A stretch of DNA of 64,000 nucleotides from Amorphochlora amoebiformis (GCA_054601695.1 BAAHQB010000052.1:310001-374000); one strand, 5' to 3'; counted from the first letter of the stretch, positions 1 through 51,658 are shown. The notes: generated from the letters alone by a model not told the origin. Program-made: numbers and translations.

Positions 1-90
1 TATATATATATATATATATTATACATATATGTGTATATACACACATACATATACACATATATATATATATATACAATATATGCAAATAAG

Positions 91-133
<43 letters not shown>

Positions 134-135
134 CG

Positions 136-191
<56 letters not shown>

Positions 192-200
192 ATAGATTTA

Positions 201-243
<43 letters not shown>

Positions 244-473
244 AGTATATACATATGTACTATATATATATATACATATACATATATATATATATATTAT
301 ATATATATATATATATAATACAGACATGTATGTATACACTTAAAATACAGATTCATAAATTAATATACATATATATATAAATATAGATATATATATGTAT
401 ATATATGTATATATATATATTATATTATACATACCTATATACAATACATATTGTATTATGGTTAATAGCGCAC
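1..473. repeat. TA array tract, left edge
   Basis: Alternating TA with scattered ACA, GTA and single-base interruptions. No exon-like island is visible. It lies 3' of the SPRY gene stop. Confidence 0.85.
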
Positions 474-492
474 CATTTTAGGGAATTCCGCC

Positions 493-16829
<16,337 letters not shown>

Positions 16830-17034
16830 GATATTGGAGGGAGAATATCTTTATATTTATAAAAGGATATAATTAATATTCAAGCATTTATATATAATAT
16901 TATTTAAAATACATATATGTATATATTCTAATAATGATACCTTCAAATACCCATCCCATTATCCCTCACGTTTCCAAATTTTACGGCTGACACACCCAGC
17001 CCGTGGCGGTACAGTACGACGCCTGGCGGGATAT
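16830..17034. promoter_or_regulatory. Shared promoter gap, SPRY gene / bL33
   Basis: 205 bases separate the two divergent start codons. The segment is A/T-rich but not a TA array (TTATATTTATAAAAGG near 16850), and turns to C-rich sequence (CACACCCAGCCCGTGGCGG) just before the bL33 ATG. Serving both genes is inferred from spacing alone. Confidence 0.5.
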
Positions 17035-17250
17035 ATGGCAAAGAAAAAGCTCAAGACCGTCCTTGTGAAGCTTGCAAGTGCTGCAGGCACCGGGTTTTTC
17101 TATATCACGAGGAAAAATCCCCAGAATCTACAGAAGAAGATCGTCCTCAGGAAGTACGACCCTGTAATTCAACGCCACGTCCTGTTCGAGGAGGGAAAGC
17201 TCAAGGGGAAGGGCAAGGGCACCAAAAAGGCGGCTGGAAAGAAAGGCTGA
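17035..17250 (+). CDS. Ribosomal protein bL33, mitochondrial type
   Basis: A 71-residue intronless protein of the large organellar ribosomal subunit. The core [19 protein letters not shown] and [13 protein letters not shown] is the bL33 signature. The AAGTGFFY plus KNP pattern is that of mitochondrial bL33 in plants and animals rather than plastid bL33, which usually keeps zinc-type cysteines. There are no cysteines here. After the usual end of the family at about residue 57 comes a lysine/glycine-rich tail ([14 protein letters not shown]) that is not typical. No cleavable targeting peptide is seen; mitochondrial bL33 is often imported without one. The ATG at 17035 is the only start that gives a complete family N-terminus. 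The gene diverges from the SPRY gene across 205 bases and is one of only two genes here without introns. Confidence 0.93.
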   Translation: MAKKKLKTVLVKLASAAGTGFFYITRKNPQNLQKKIVLRKYDPVIQRHVLFEEGKLKGKGKGTKKAAGKKG

Positions 17251-18683
<1,433 letters not shown>

Positions 18684-19849
18684 TCACAATCTAACGACTA
18701 GAGTTTCACTCCACACTGTCTTCGGTTTGCAGCCTCTGACGTAGATAGAGATGTCCTTGAAGATAGGCCTTTGGAGAACATCATAGGATGTGAACTGTGT
18801 CTCAGAACCTACAGGTTCGCAGAGAGAACCTTTCCTTCTTGTGTCATGCGAAGGTTGCAACTGCAGTATCGGATATCACATTACTTAGCCCTTGTCAGAT
18901 AATAAGTGTCAATAAGAAATAGTCCTCACTCTTTTCCGTTGAGGGTAAATGTGATGGTCCTTTCAAGAGTCTCCTCATCGTACGGTTGAGCCTGACATGT
19001 ATTTCATATATATAACGAGTGAGTCATGGTTGATAATGTGGGGTTCTCACGTTGAAATCCGCCGCTGTTTTTGCGCTGGCGATAGCCTGAGAGTTGACCA
19101 GGTTGCGTGCATATTAATCAGTGGGGTTGGATGTACAAAGTCAGAGATATTTAGATGCGGGAGTCATCCAGATGTGCTCAACAATTTCGTTCGGTTAGAT
19201 ACACATTTTCAAGCTCTTCTCCATCAACAGCTTCGCCATTGACCGTAACAGTGAAGGTGGGGGCACGCTCGGCACTTGGAAAGCCAGACGTTACGAACTG
19301 AGTAATATAAGCACCTCACGGTTCTTGCTTTGGTCCCATTGAGCTCAGCTCATGAGCTTGATCATTCAAAGACTGTAGTTAGTGACTGTAGTGAGTGTAG
19401 ATAGTACCTCCTCAGCCATTCGAGCCTTCTTGGGTCCTCCAAAGTCCTAAACATAAAACCGACGATCTCAACACTTAACACGTTAGACATGAGAACTTCA
19501 AACGCACCGGGAGGAAGTCAGGCTTCTTGATGCCCAAGTCCTTGAGGAACTTGAACTGAGCGACTACAGGGCGACTAAGGCCTAAGCAAGATATTTGCGG
19601 ATGCTGACTGAGAAATTCGCGACGATCAACCCACTTTATCATCACAACTTCCCCAAACCTCGATCTAACGGTAGATGTGAAACCTTTAGGGCACCGCGCG
19701 GCAGAAAGAGAGCGGACGGGTAGAGTTGTGCGAGCAATCGTTCGGACCGGAACCGCAACGGGATTCGCGGGGACGCTCTGGCTCAAAAGCATTGCAGCCA
19801 ACAGAACGTTCATCACTAGACTCAAGAGAAGAGCAAAGCTGACAATCAT
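18684..19849 (-). CDS. Unrecognised protein with plastid-type bipartite leader, 247 aa, 8 exons
   Basis: Exons in transcript order: 19508-19849, 19408-19446, 19320-19372, 19205-19274, 19051-19086, 18930-18991, 18830-18860, 18684-18794. Every junction is GT-AG and the phases close to 248 codons. The N-terminus is a strong signal peptide (MIVSFALLLSLVMNVLLAAM), then an arginine/serine-rich, acid-poor stretch to about residue 70, the pattern of proteins sent to a complex plastid through the secretory route. The mature part has FLKDLGIKKPDFLPDFGGP, a short linker, and two related beta-like segments, TFTVTVNGE and TITFTLNGK, ending KTVWSETLVVRL. I do not recognise the family. A lumenal or membrane-edge plastid protein is possible, but that rests only on the leader. 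Introns are short (about 34-130 bases) and free of TA arrays, unlike the neighbours. It diverges from the 20018 gene across 168 bases. Confidence 0.72.
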
Positions 19850-20017
19850 ATAAAGCTCAGGAATGGAAATTCAATGGCAAAACGCCTTGTGTTTGGCTCA
19901 GCACGACGGCTGCGTGGACACCTGTGCGTGGTGGCCATGGTCATGAAAAGAGTACGGGACTAGCGCGGGACTAGGTCACATGGACAAAAGCCGACCTTTT
20001 CTTTTAATTTATCGGTC
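19850..20017. promoter_or_regulatory. Shared promoter gap, plastid protein / 73-aa gene
   Basis: 168 bases of mixed, GC-balanced sequence lie between two divergent ATGs, with no TA array. A bidirectional promoter is inferred from the spacing; no motif is diagnostic. Confidence 0.5.
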
Positions 20018-20278
20018 ATGGTGGACACGAAGGGGAAGGACGACACGCCTCAGCGCCAAACCGTGGCTCTTCCAGTGCTCGAGGGAGCGGATGTAACCCC
20101 GGAGATGCTTCGAAACAATCTGAGGGCAAATCTTTTCCCGGGAATTGTGAGTGGGGTGCAGAGGAACTTGAAGAAGACGCTTCTCAATAACGCCGTCCGG
20201 GAGGTATGCTTCTAGACAAATAAAAATCTCGGCCATTTCAAGATAGGTCCTATGGCAGAACTGTTAACGCTATTGTAA
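20018..20278 (+). CDS. Small protein of unknown function, 73 aa, 2 exons
   Basis: Exons 20018-20203 and 20243-20278 are joined across a 39-base GT-AG intron (GTATGC to TTTCAAG). The first exon encodes an acidic start (MVDTKGKDDTPQ), then an amphipathic segment with LRANLFPGIVSGVQRNLKKTL. The second adds IGPMAELLTLL and a TAA stop. There is no signal peptide, cysteine motif or membrane segment. I do not recognise it. It reads as a small helical protein of the size of an assembly factor or complex subunit, but nothing in the sequence decides this. An alternative donor at 20275 (GTAAGT) could extend the gene, though no downstream exon kept a long open frame. It shares a 168-base promoter gap with the divergent plastid-protein gene. 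Confidence 0.55.
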
Positions 20279-20689
20279 GTTTTGATGGCTTTTCGAAACT
20301 AGGGGGGGCATAGTTGTGCAGGTCGTGGTTTCGACGCGAAATATGCTTCTAAACAGGTTCCACATGATTATTTGACGAAAAGGTATATTTGAACTCAGGT
20401 GACTACGCTTGAGTCATATCAGTCTGATGAACGAGACATGAAGATCAGGAGTGTGCGTCCGATTGAGGTTGGTCGGGTTTGGGGAAGTGTCTGCCGTGTT
20501 TGAGTATATTTGGATTTCTGCACAGACAAATATAAACTAAATCCTCTATTTGAATATACATATGTAATACGTGCATTTATATTATAAATACGTATATGTA
20601 AATATAAATGTACATATTTATGTCATATATAAGTGTGTTTTGTTTTTGTGCGTGTGTGTGTATGTTTGTGTGTGTGTGTGTTAAATAAT

Positions 20690-20749
<60 letters not shown>

Positions 20750-20833
20750 TTTATATATATACATATATATAAATATATATTATATAAATTATTTTATATA
20801 TATAAACCTATTATTCATGTATACGTATATACA

Positions 20834-20909
<76 letters not shown>

Positions 20910-21223
20910 ACACATAGAATATATATACATACATATATATATATATATATTATATACATATATATACATATTTTTGTGTGTGTGTGTGGGAGTGCAATTA
21001 TATTAATAATATATATACATAATTATAATATACATCGTATGTATGTCGTTATAAAATTATATTGTAAAATTTAAGGGAACTTAAATATGCATATAATATC
21101 ATATAAGTACACATACAGGTCGAAAACAAGCGACTCTGGAGGTTATTGCATCCACGAGCGCAAATTATAGTAAATATATGCCAATGCATGGATAAATATA
21201 TGTCTTAAATATTTTTTCATACA

Positions 21224-21261
<38 letters not shown>

Positions 21262-21263
<2 letters not shown>

Positions 21264-21578
21264 AAGCGCAGCGTATACCAGGCTTGTCATGCTTTGGTAG
21301 GGACCCGTTAAGGTTAGCCGTTTGAACTATCACGAGAAATGATTATGGTCATTTTTTTTGTTCAATTGTCGGATGCTTGACGGAATCTTCGAAGACCGGA
21401 GCGACATGGCGTGACGTCACTCCTTGTCATGTAGTAGTTTGAAGCCCCGTTATTTCCGGTGAGACGATCTCCAGCAATCTCCGGGATCTCCAGCGATCTC
21501 CTCTAATTATGTTAAGTTTCTACTTATCGATATCTTCTCATTCTCTCATGCTACGTCTGTTGTTAATCTAACAATATA
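21262..21578 (-). mobile_element. Interspersed repeat, copy B (inverted relative to copy A)
   Basis: Reverse-complement relative of 11790-12232, bounded by TA arrays. Shared words in the same order: TGTTAGATTAACAACA, GATATCGATA, GGAGATCGCTGGAGATC, AACGGGGCTTC and GTCACGCCATGTC. The far end (GCGCTTACA) differs from copy A. Confidence 0.6.
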
Positions 21579-21616
21579 TTCATATACATACATATATACA
21601 TATATATATATAAATA

Positions 21617-21654
<38 letters not shown>

Positions 21655-21684
21655 ATGTAAATACACATATATATGTGTATATAT

Positions 21685-21721
<37 letters not shown>

Positions 21722-22021
21722 TGTAATATGTATATTATTAATATGTATAATATTATGTACATATGTAAATATATACATACATACATATATACATATATAT
21801 ATACATATATATATATAATATATATATATATACATACATACATCTGTATGATATGTTTCAACACGCTCATATTACGGTAAGAGTCTCCCATTCTCTCTCT
21901 TTGAATAACAGTGTATTCACACCTTTACAAATAAGTATTTATATATATATATATACATACATATATATATAATATATATATACATATATTATATATATAT
22001 ATATATATAATATATATATAC

Positions 22022-22052
<31 letters not shown>

Positions 22053-22124
22053 TATACGTATACATTTTTTATATATGTATGTTATGTGTGTATATGTGTA
22101 TATATTTGTGAATTTATACAATAT

Positions 22125-22155
<31 letters not shown>

Positions 22156-22193
22156 ATCTATAATACGTACTAGATATATATGATGTGTGTATA

Positions 22194-22233
<40 letters not shown>

Positions 22234-22284
22234 TTTATATGTATATATGTACGTGTGTATTCATATTTATTTTATAAAATATTT

Positions 22285-22377
<93 letters not shown>

Positions 22378-22395
22378 GTATGTAAATAATACATA

Positions 22396-22426
<31 letters not shown>

Positions 22427-22589
22427 CATGCATATACACATGTATATATATATATATATTATATATATACAATACATATAATGTGTATATTAACTTTACG
22501 TATATAAATATTCAAATATATATATATATATATATATACATAGTATATATATATTTTATTACAATTCATATATATATATATATATATAT

Positions 22590-22652
22590 ACCCTAAACCC
22601 TAACCGCAGCACGCAGAGCAGTGGACTATACATAGAGGACAAGGGATAAAGG

Positions 22653-22705
<53 letters not shown>

Positions 22706-23029
22706 AGTATGTATGTATGTATACATATTATATATATATATATATATACATAGATTTATAAATATGTATATATATATACATATATACATATATTATATAT
22801 ATATATATATATTGTATGTAAATATATACACTAAATTATATTTACGTATGCAAGTGTAGATAGATGAATACATGTATGTGTATAGGCTTGTATATACAGA
22901 GGAATGCAGGTGTATTGTCTTGTTGAGAGAAGAATCTTTATGTCTGGATGTAATTATATATATATACATAATATGTATATATACTAATATATGAGACACT
23001 ACACAGATATAATATGTATATATTGTATG

Positions 23030-23078
<49 letters not shown>

Positions 23079-23123
23079 TATAATATATATTTATATATTT
23101 GTAATATAGGTCATATATATACA

Positions 23124-23156
<33 letters not shown>

Positions 23157-23241
23157 CATAGGGGGAATATCGGGTAATATGAAACACAACATAGATATAT
23201 AATTGATTAACGCTACACAATTATTATACACATATACATAT

Positions 23242-23279
<38 letters not shown>

Positions 23280-23524
23280 CGTAGAGGGATTATCGGTATA
23301 TGAGTCACTACGCATGTTATTACACATGTACGTATGTTTTTATATAGAGAGAGGGATTGTATAATATATATATATAGACGGATTATATGGTTCACTAAAA
23401 CACCAAAAGTTATTATACACATGTACATATGCCACAAAGTATATATATATATATATACATAAAGTATATATACATATACATATATATATATATATACATA
23501 TATATATATGTGTGGTTGTGTGTT

Positions 23525-23561
<37 letters not shown>

Positions 23562-23674
23562 GGATTTTATATATATAGAGGGATTATCGGATTCACTACA
23601 TGAGGCACTACACGGGAGACTGCTTCTACGTAGGGGTTATTCCCCTCAGTATAGGTCACAACAAATGATATATG

Positions 23675-23730
<56 letters not shown>

Positions 23731-23821
23731 CATATTCTACATGCATGTACATGTATAAATATGTATACATTTATATGTATGCCAGGTGATAATATATTAA
23801 ATGCATATTGTGTAGTAAATA

Positions 23822-23886
<65 letters not shown>

Positions 23887-24005
23887 CTATATTTATATAT
23901 ACATTTGATGTATAACATATGATATGTACATATATATATAGGGCATAATATATTGCGATATAATGTGTATATCATATATTCACATATACATATATATATA
24001 TATAG

Positions 24006-24036
<31 letters not shown>

Positions 24037-24257
24037 TCTGTGTGTGTGTGTATATATATATGTGTATGTGTATTTACATATATATGAATGAATTTTTACA
24101 TTCAGCAACATCTAATGTGCTGTTAAGATGTGTGCATATGTTCTCATTTAGAATATATATGTAATATATATATATATATATACATAAATAGATATATATA
24201 TATATATGTAACATATTATTATCAAAATTTCTTTCTATTTAAATATATACATATATT

Positions 24258-24291
<34 letters not shown>

Positions 24292-24414
24292 GCTCATTAT
24301 ATGTAGTGTCATGTACATAGATCGCCAAAAATATTCTCATGAACATATATGTGTATAAAATATATACATACTATCTATAAAAACATATACATATCTTCAT
24401 TTTTATACATCTAA

Positions 24415-24460
<46 letters not shown>

Positions 24461-24593
24461 ATGCGTATGTGTATATATACTTGTATGCATATAAAGAAAA
24501 TATGTTTATATGTTGCATTAATGATACACGTGAGAATACAATATGCACTCAATGAAGCGCAACAACAAATCACACAAATGGGAATACACAAAG

Positions 24594-24643
<50 letters not shown>

Positions 24644-24778
24644 TTGTATTTATAACTAAATATTCATATAGATATTTAGATAAGTATACAATATTTAATT
24701 AATATATTCATATATATATATAAAAATATATATATACGTAGATATATATATATATATATATATATATTTCTATTTACC

Positions 24779-24810
<32 letters not shown>

Positions 24811-24854
24811 AATATATATATATATGTATCTAATACGCAATATGTATATATATA

Positions 24855-24901
<47 letters not shown>

Positions 24902-24981
24902 ATATACACACATATAAATATAAAACTATACATATATATATATGTATATATATGTGTGTGTGTGTGTGTATCTAATACGCA

Positions 24982-25039
<58 letters not shown>

Positions 25040-25171
25040 ACATATATACACATATGTATATATATATATATATATGTGTGTATGTACATATATATATACA
25101 CATATATATATATATATATATAGATGTATATATTGTATGTATAATATGTGTATATACACAAATACATACAT

Positions 25172-25213
<42 letters not shown>

Positions 25214-25385
25214 GTATATATATATATAAAATACATACATGCAATATGTGTGTATTTGTATATAAGATATAAAGTACATAATATATATATCTATATAAAT
25301 AAGAATATATATATATATATATACGTATAGACAATATGATATACCTAAATATATCATAAAGACACATACATTTTTAAAACGTTCA
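22590..25385. repeat. Intergenic TA arrays with degenerate tandem repeat at 22980-23640
   Basis: Begins with a short CCCTAAACCCTAACC block (22592-22607). Between 22980 and 23640 a unit with GAGGGATTATCGG and CACTACA(C/T)..ACATGTAC(A/G)TATG recurs at least four times with TA runs between. The rest is TA array. No coding island was found from 20279 to 25385. Confidence 0.7.
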
Positions 25386-25977
25386 CTCAGGCGGCGCTTA
25401 TGCGTGGACAAGAAACAAGATTAAAACCTCCATCTTTGGCTAACCTAAAGCTATCCAAAACCTGAGGAAAAAAGTAGCCCTGATAATCTAGATTTAGCGC
25501 CAGTTATGTTGTGAGAGCAAATCGTTGTGTACTAAGTTTTACATCATGAGTTTAAGGCTAGATCCCGTACGGATCCCATGCATACATACATATATATCTA
25601 GATATATATATATACACATACATATATTCATTTGCATGCATATGCGATCACTGTCTAGACACATATATATATGTACATACCTCGTACCTAGATATACCGC
25701 TACATGTATAGAAGTATGACCGCCGTAACTCGTAGTCATGATATCACGAGTACTAGTTAAATACTAGTATCATGTCAAGCTTCTTTAGTCATGTTGTGTA
25801 GTTAAATTACCACTGTGGGGCTATTTGAAGGTCTACAATGCTTTAGATACTACCGCCGGTGGTCCTTTTCTAGGTCAGCGAAGAATCAGGTTATCAATGA
25901 CTGAGTTTGAACTATCAATTTGCATAGAACATACTTGAATAGTAGCTTCGCTAGATTCTGAGTCGAAGTAGTAAACA

Positions 25978-37985
<12,008 letters not shown>

Positions 37986-38110
37986 AGGTACCGAATCCCC
38001 GGGGATTCCTTTAATAGCTTCCGATGTGATACAGCGTGAAATCGCCTTATATAGATAAATGACGACACGAAACGTCACGTCGTGACTTATATTGACACGT
38101 GTCTCAGATT
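37986..38110. promoter_or_regulatory. Shared promoter gap, chlM / YqaJ nuclease
   Basis: Only 125 bases lie between the outermost divergent start codons. The segment contains repeated ACG-type words (GACGACACGAAACGTCACGTCGTGAC, 38061-38086), which form an imperfect palindrome around ACGTCACGTCGT and could be a binding site. It must hold both promoters and 5' leaders unless transcripts overlap. Confidence 0.5.
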
Positions 38111-47160
<9,050 letters not shown>

Positions 47161-47243
47161 ATTTCGTAACTGATCTGATAGTAACCGTGAGCATATATTG
47201 ACGTAGATGATTCTAATTACAAGGATATACACGGTGACTCATG

Positions 47244-47276
<33 letters not shown>

Positions 47277-48061
47277 ATGATATATGTATACAGATATATA
47301 ACTAGTATAATATTCTAATATACCTCGTATATGATATTATACATACATATATATATATATATATAATATTATATATATTGTAACATATATATATATATAT
47401 ATATATCTGTAATATATGTATATATATATATATATAATATTATATAAACATATATATACTAGATATAGTTATATACACTCTAGTATTTATGTATATATAA
47501 AAATATATATATACATATATATATATATATATGTATATTTAGATAGTATCAAGTTATTTACATTTATAAATTATTATCTAGCATTATATATCCATCACGT
47601 TTATGATTCGTATTACTTTGCCAATACTTCTTATCTGCGATTTTTCTTCCATTTCCGACGTATGAACGTTAGGGGGTGCGTTGAAACAATAACAAAAGGT
47701 TGAGTACAAATGAGCTATATATGACATACTCGTACGTGTCTCAATTGTGCTATGTACTAGATGTAATTGTACAATGATGTCAGTGTACACCGTGATGATA
47801 TCTAATAATTCTAATTATTGATACATTTACCATGCTAGACTTGTCTAGATGTACTAACCTAGCTAGTTAGTATAAACTAGATAAAAGGGTTAAATTGTGA
47901 TTTTATAAACAAGATCTAGTAGATTATTGTATCACAATGAGTCTAAATCCTAGACTGTAGACTAGGTAGATACAAGGGATCACATAATAAATTAATAATA
48001 TTCTAGAATATTATACACATATGCATGTTGTTATAGATTTATACCTATATATATAATACTA

Positions 48062-48099
<38 letters not shown>

Positions 48100-48125
48100 T
48101 GATATATGTATAATATTATATAAGG

Positions 48126-48161
<36 letters not shown>

Positions 48162-48262
48162 TACATGTAGAATTGTATGTACACAACGCACAATACTGTT
48201 ATATATATGAATGTAATTCACTAAAAAAACTCAGTACTGATCACCAATTATTTACACAATTT
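47161..48262. other. Convergent intergenic region, YqaJ / coiled-coil genes
   Basis: TA arrays at 47240-47580 and 48060-48165, with A/T-rich but non-repetitive sequence at 47560-48050 rich in CTAG words. No open frame of coding character was found. Confidence 0.6.
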
Positions 48263-49849
48263 TCAAGCATTCATATCCTTGGTAGTCTCCTCTAAGTCAA
48301 GCTTTGCCCTTCGGGTCGATTGTACATGGCTCTGTATATTTTCCAGTGCCCCTGCCATCCTCCGACTGCTCAACATAATGTCCGAAAGCTTTTCCAAGTC
48401 CAAGTTGTCAATGTCGGTCGCGAGCTGTAGTTTGTTCTTCAAGAGCCCCTTCTCGGCTTGCAGATGGTTGATCTCCGTTGTTAGCTTCCTGATTGTCTGC
48501 TTAAGGGTCTTGTGCTCGATCCCTATGTTCTCGAGCTCGCCCCGCAGGTGCGCGTTCATGCCCTTCGCTTTCGTAATAGAATCTTGAAGCTCGTCATACT
48601 GCTGCTTAGCCTGCTTTGAGGCTATGTGGTGCTGCTCAATCTCCTCCTTGGCGTCCCCCAGCTCGTCCTCGAAGGCCATCATCCTCTCCCTCAGTTCGCG
48701 GATCTTCGCCTTGAGCTTCGACATCTCCTCCTCGTCCCGTGTGGATTTCTTGGCAAACTTGGCGTTCTGCTCAGCAAGGGTTTCTGAATTCTCCACTGCG
48801 TCCTTGGTCTCCCTTTTGCTCATGTTTAGCAAGGCTCTAGTACTCTCTAACTCGTCGCCTAACTTGAGCTTATCTCGGATCTGGTTCTCGAGATTCTGAC
48901 TAAGGCTCTCGTTCGTCGTTCGCATGCGCTCCATGACGACGCGGGTCTTGAGATCTGCCTCCTCTAGCTTTTGTACGCGCTCCATAAGCTCTATGGAGTC
49001 TTTGATCTTGGTCTTGAGCCTCTTGTTCTCGACGGCCAGCTCATTCTGCGATCCCTTCAGCACCTTCAGCTCGTCCTCGAGCTGCGCGATTCGCTCTCCT
49101 CGATTGTTGATATCCTCGTTCAGCTTCGCGATGTGAGCTCTCCGGTGAGCACGCTCCTTCTCATGTCTACTCGCCATGTGGATAGCCTGAGCCTCGCGCA
49201 TTTTTAGATAGTCTTGATGCATCTTCTTAAGCTGCCCGATCTTCGCTAGCCGGTCCTCATTGCAAGCCTTTGAGCCCTTGAGAGCCTTTGTGTTTGTCTC
49301 GAGCTTGGATTCCATGTTCTTCAACTCCCCTTGAAGTTGGTCAATCTTGAGCAAGCATCGGCTCCTCGTGATCTCAAGATCGTCATTGGAGTTGCTCAGC
49401 TCTTCGATCGTCGTTTTGTACTCATCCTCTTTATCCCTGAACTTCTTAGAGAAGTTCCTCAGGGTGTCCTCTGGGTCTTCTCCCTCTCCACCCCAGGAAG
49501 TCCGCCCCATGCCGCCATTCATAAGGTACGTAGGGAGCGTCGAGTTGAGTTTCTGTATGGGCCAGATCCGCTGGTAGCCACTGTCTGGTTCATGCTTTGA
49601 CTCCTGTGGTCGGTCATCCATAACGGGCATCGTGTGCCTCATCTCTTCGTTTTCCATCTTTAGCTTCTCGATCTGCTTAATGAGTGCACCCCGATCCTGA
49701 ACGTCGATCGAGCTCGGGAACAGACGTGACTTCGCGGTCCGACCCTTGCGGCTGGGACGAATTCCACGGACGGAGATGCCGCGTACATTCGGCTCCTGGT
49801 GAGAGGAGGAAATCATCGTCCGAGATTGGCGCTTTTTCATCGGGAGCAT
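48263..49849 (-). CDS. Long coiled-coil protein, 528 aa, single exon
   Basis: The frame is open far upstream, but translation probably starts at the ATG at 49849 (MLPMKKRQS) or 49840, because the divergent LRR gene starts at 50062. The first 60 residues are basic and serine-rich. From about residue 70 (LIKQIEKLKMENEEM) to the end the protein is almost unbroken heptad-like helix rich in Glu, Lys, Leu and Arg, for example IAQLEDELKVLKG, AKIRELRERMMAFEDELG and TTEINHLQAEKGLL. There is a proline/glycine-containing break near residue 110 (MNGGMGRTSWGG). It resembles myosin-tail or centrosomal coiled-coil proteins in composition only; no defining domain is seen, so a structural or tethering role is inference. 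It is one uninterrupted exon with balanced base composition, in contrast to the intron-rich genes around it. Confidence 0.82.
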   Translation of the reverse strand: MLPMKKRQSRTMISSSHQEPNVRGISVRGIRPSRKGRTAKSRLFPSSIDVQDRGALIKQIEKLKMENEEMRHTMPVMDDRPQESKHEPDSGYQRIWPIQKLNSTLPTYLMNGGMGRTSWGGEGEDPEDTLRNFSKKFRDKEDEYKTTIEELSNSNDDLEITRSRCLLKIDQLQGELKNMESKLETNTKALKGSKACNEDRLAKIGQLKKMHQDYLKMREAQAIHMASRHEKERAHRRAHIAKLNEDINNRGERIAQLEDELKVLKGSQNELAVENKRLKTKIKDSIELMERVQKLEEADLKTRVVMERMRTTNESLSQNLENQIRDKLKLGDELESTRALLNMSKRETKDAVENSETLAEQNAKFAKKSTRDEEEMSKLKAKIRELRERMMAFEDELGDAKEEIEQHHIASKQAKQQYDELQDSITKAKGMNAHLRGELENIGIEHKTLKQTIRKLTTEINHLQAEKGLLKNKLQLATDIDNLDLEKLSDIMLSSRRMAGALENIQSHVQSTRRAKLDLEETTKDMNA

Positions 49850-50061
49850 GTCCAAGCGGGCAGAAAGGGGCGTGAATAGCGTGCAGATTGGGGTGGGTGA
49901 TAGCAGAAACGCACTCCATGTCACCTCCTGACAAGCGGCAGTGGGAATGGGATTTGTCAGGAGAACACGCGCCAATTTATCAAAAAGAACATCAGTGTTG
50001 GCCGATTTTAAGCGATTTTGCTCCGTCCTCTCCACTTCTGCTACCAACGCACCAAGGACCG
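49850..50061. promoter_or_regulatory. Shared promoter gap, coiled-coil / LRR-ARID-SAM
   Basis: 212 bases between the chosen divergent starts. Both frames stay open into this gap, so either protein could begin further upstream; the two cannot both use their longest frame without overlapping. Composition is balanced, with no TA array. Confidence 0.45.
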
Positions 50062-51511
50062 ATGGAGGGCATCTGCCTGAAGTCCGAGATCGATATATCG
50101 AGAGAAAATGTGGACGGCCGTGCTTTTTCACTCATGACGAACGCCATTCGAGAAAATCGTCCCATGTTTTATCAAGGCGGAAGGGGAGCAGCCAGCAAAC
50201 ACTGCGCCCTTAGCCTGGAACGGAGCAAAATCGATCTTAGTAAATGCAAGCAACTGGCAGGAGCTCTGAAGACGAATTCGAGCATTACAGATCTAAATTT
50301 GAGGAGCAATCGAATCGGACCGGAAGGAGTGGAGGTGAGAGATCTTAATACCACGCACCTAGCAAAAATCTCAATTATTATCCTTTCAGATCCTTGGGAA
50401 AGCCTTGGCGAAGAATAAGATTCTGGTTTCGTTGGACATCTCTAACAACCATATTGGTCCCAAGGGCGCAGAGCGATTTTTCAAGCAGTTAAGCCCAGAG
50501 AGCAAGCTGGAGAGCCTGAACCTATCGCAAAATACGTTGCGCGATGACGGGGCCGAGTCTGTGTGCCGGCATCTTCCTAGGCTGTTCAACCTCCGATCCA
50601 TATCGTTGGAGAGGAATGGGATCGGGGTTGAAGGAGGTGAGATCTTCGCCAAGTGCCCGCGACTTCTGTGCATGCGAAGTATCAATGCCGCTCATAACTA
50701 CATCGGAGCGCCGGCGCTGGCTGTTCTCGTTCGTAATCTCATCCCGTCGACTGCTATCCAGTCACTGAGGATATCATACAACGAGTCAAAAATCGATTGC
50801 GATGGAGCACAGGATCTTGCCTTGGAGCTCCAGAAATTCATCAGATCGAACCTTTCCGCGACCAGCTTGGATATCTCGGGGAACAGGTGCCTGTCTAACC
50901 AGGTTGGAGTCGTTCTAGCTCCACTTCAAGGTGGAGGGCGGATAACATCTCTCGTGCTCTCTGGATTGTCACTGGGAGATGCTGGAGTGTCTCAAGTGGC
51001 GTCGATCCTCGAGCACAACTTCTGTGTAAAGTCGCTGTCTCTCGCAAAGAATGAGTGTGGAGATGCTGGAGCTGCGGCGATTCTGCGGATGTGCATCGCG
51101 CGGGCAAGCTCCGGGTGTTCACTAGAGTATCTGGATCTCAGCAACAATGAGATCACCTTAAAGATCAACGATGTGGTGCTCCCCGCTGTCAAGTCGGTCC
51201 AAGAACGCCAATTTCAGCGCATCCTGCAAACTGTTCACCTCTTTGGAAACCCTCAGCTGGACCAAACTTCAATGACCATTCTCTCTCGTGCGTTGATGGA
51301 GGATGTCAAGAGCGGGATGGATGACCTCAGCTTCGAGACAAAAAATCCCTACGATAGCAAGGGATCCAACTTTGCAATGCCCAAGCTCTCTATCGGTATA
51401 ATTATATATGCATATAGATCTACGTACTTAAATATACATATATGTATACATATATATATATATATATATGCATATAATATATATAATTATATGTATACAT
51501 GTATGAAAATA

Positions 51512-51557
<46 letters not shown>

Positions 51558-51581
51558 TGTATTTATTCATATAGAATATGT

Positions 51582-51658
<77 letters not shown>

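Noticed and set aside
29-343. Dozens of 60-240-residue frames of Tyr/Ile (YIYIYI) on both strands across the window
   Set aside because: They are translations of alternating TA repeat, which has no stop in any frame. They are not genes.
48279-49600. Ser-rich plus-strand frames opposite the coiled-coil gene
   Set aside because: Antisense shadows; the minus frame is continuous for over 500 codons with heptad character.
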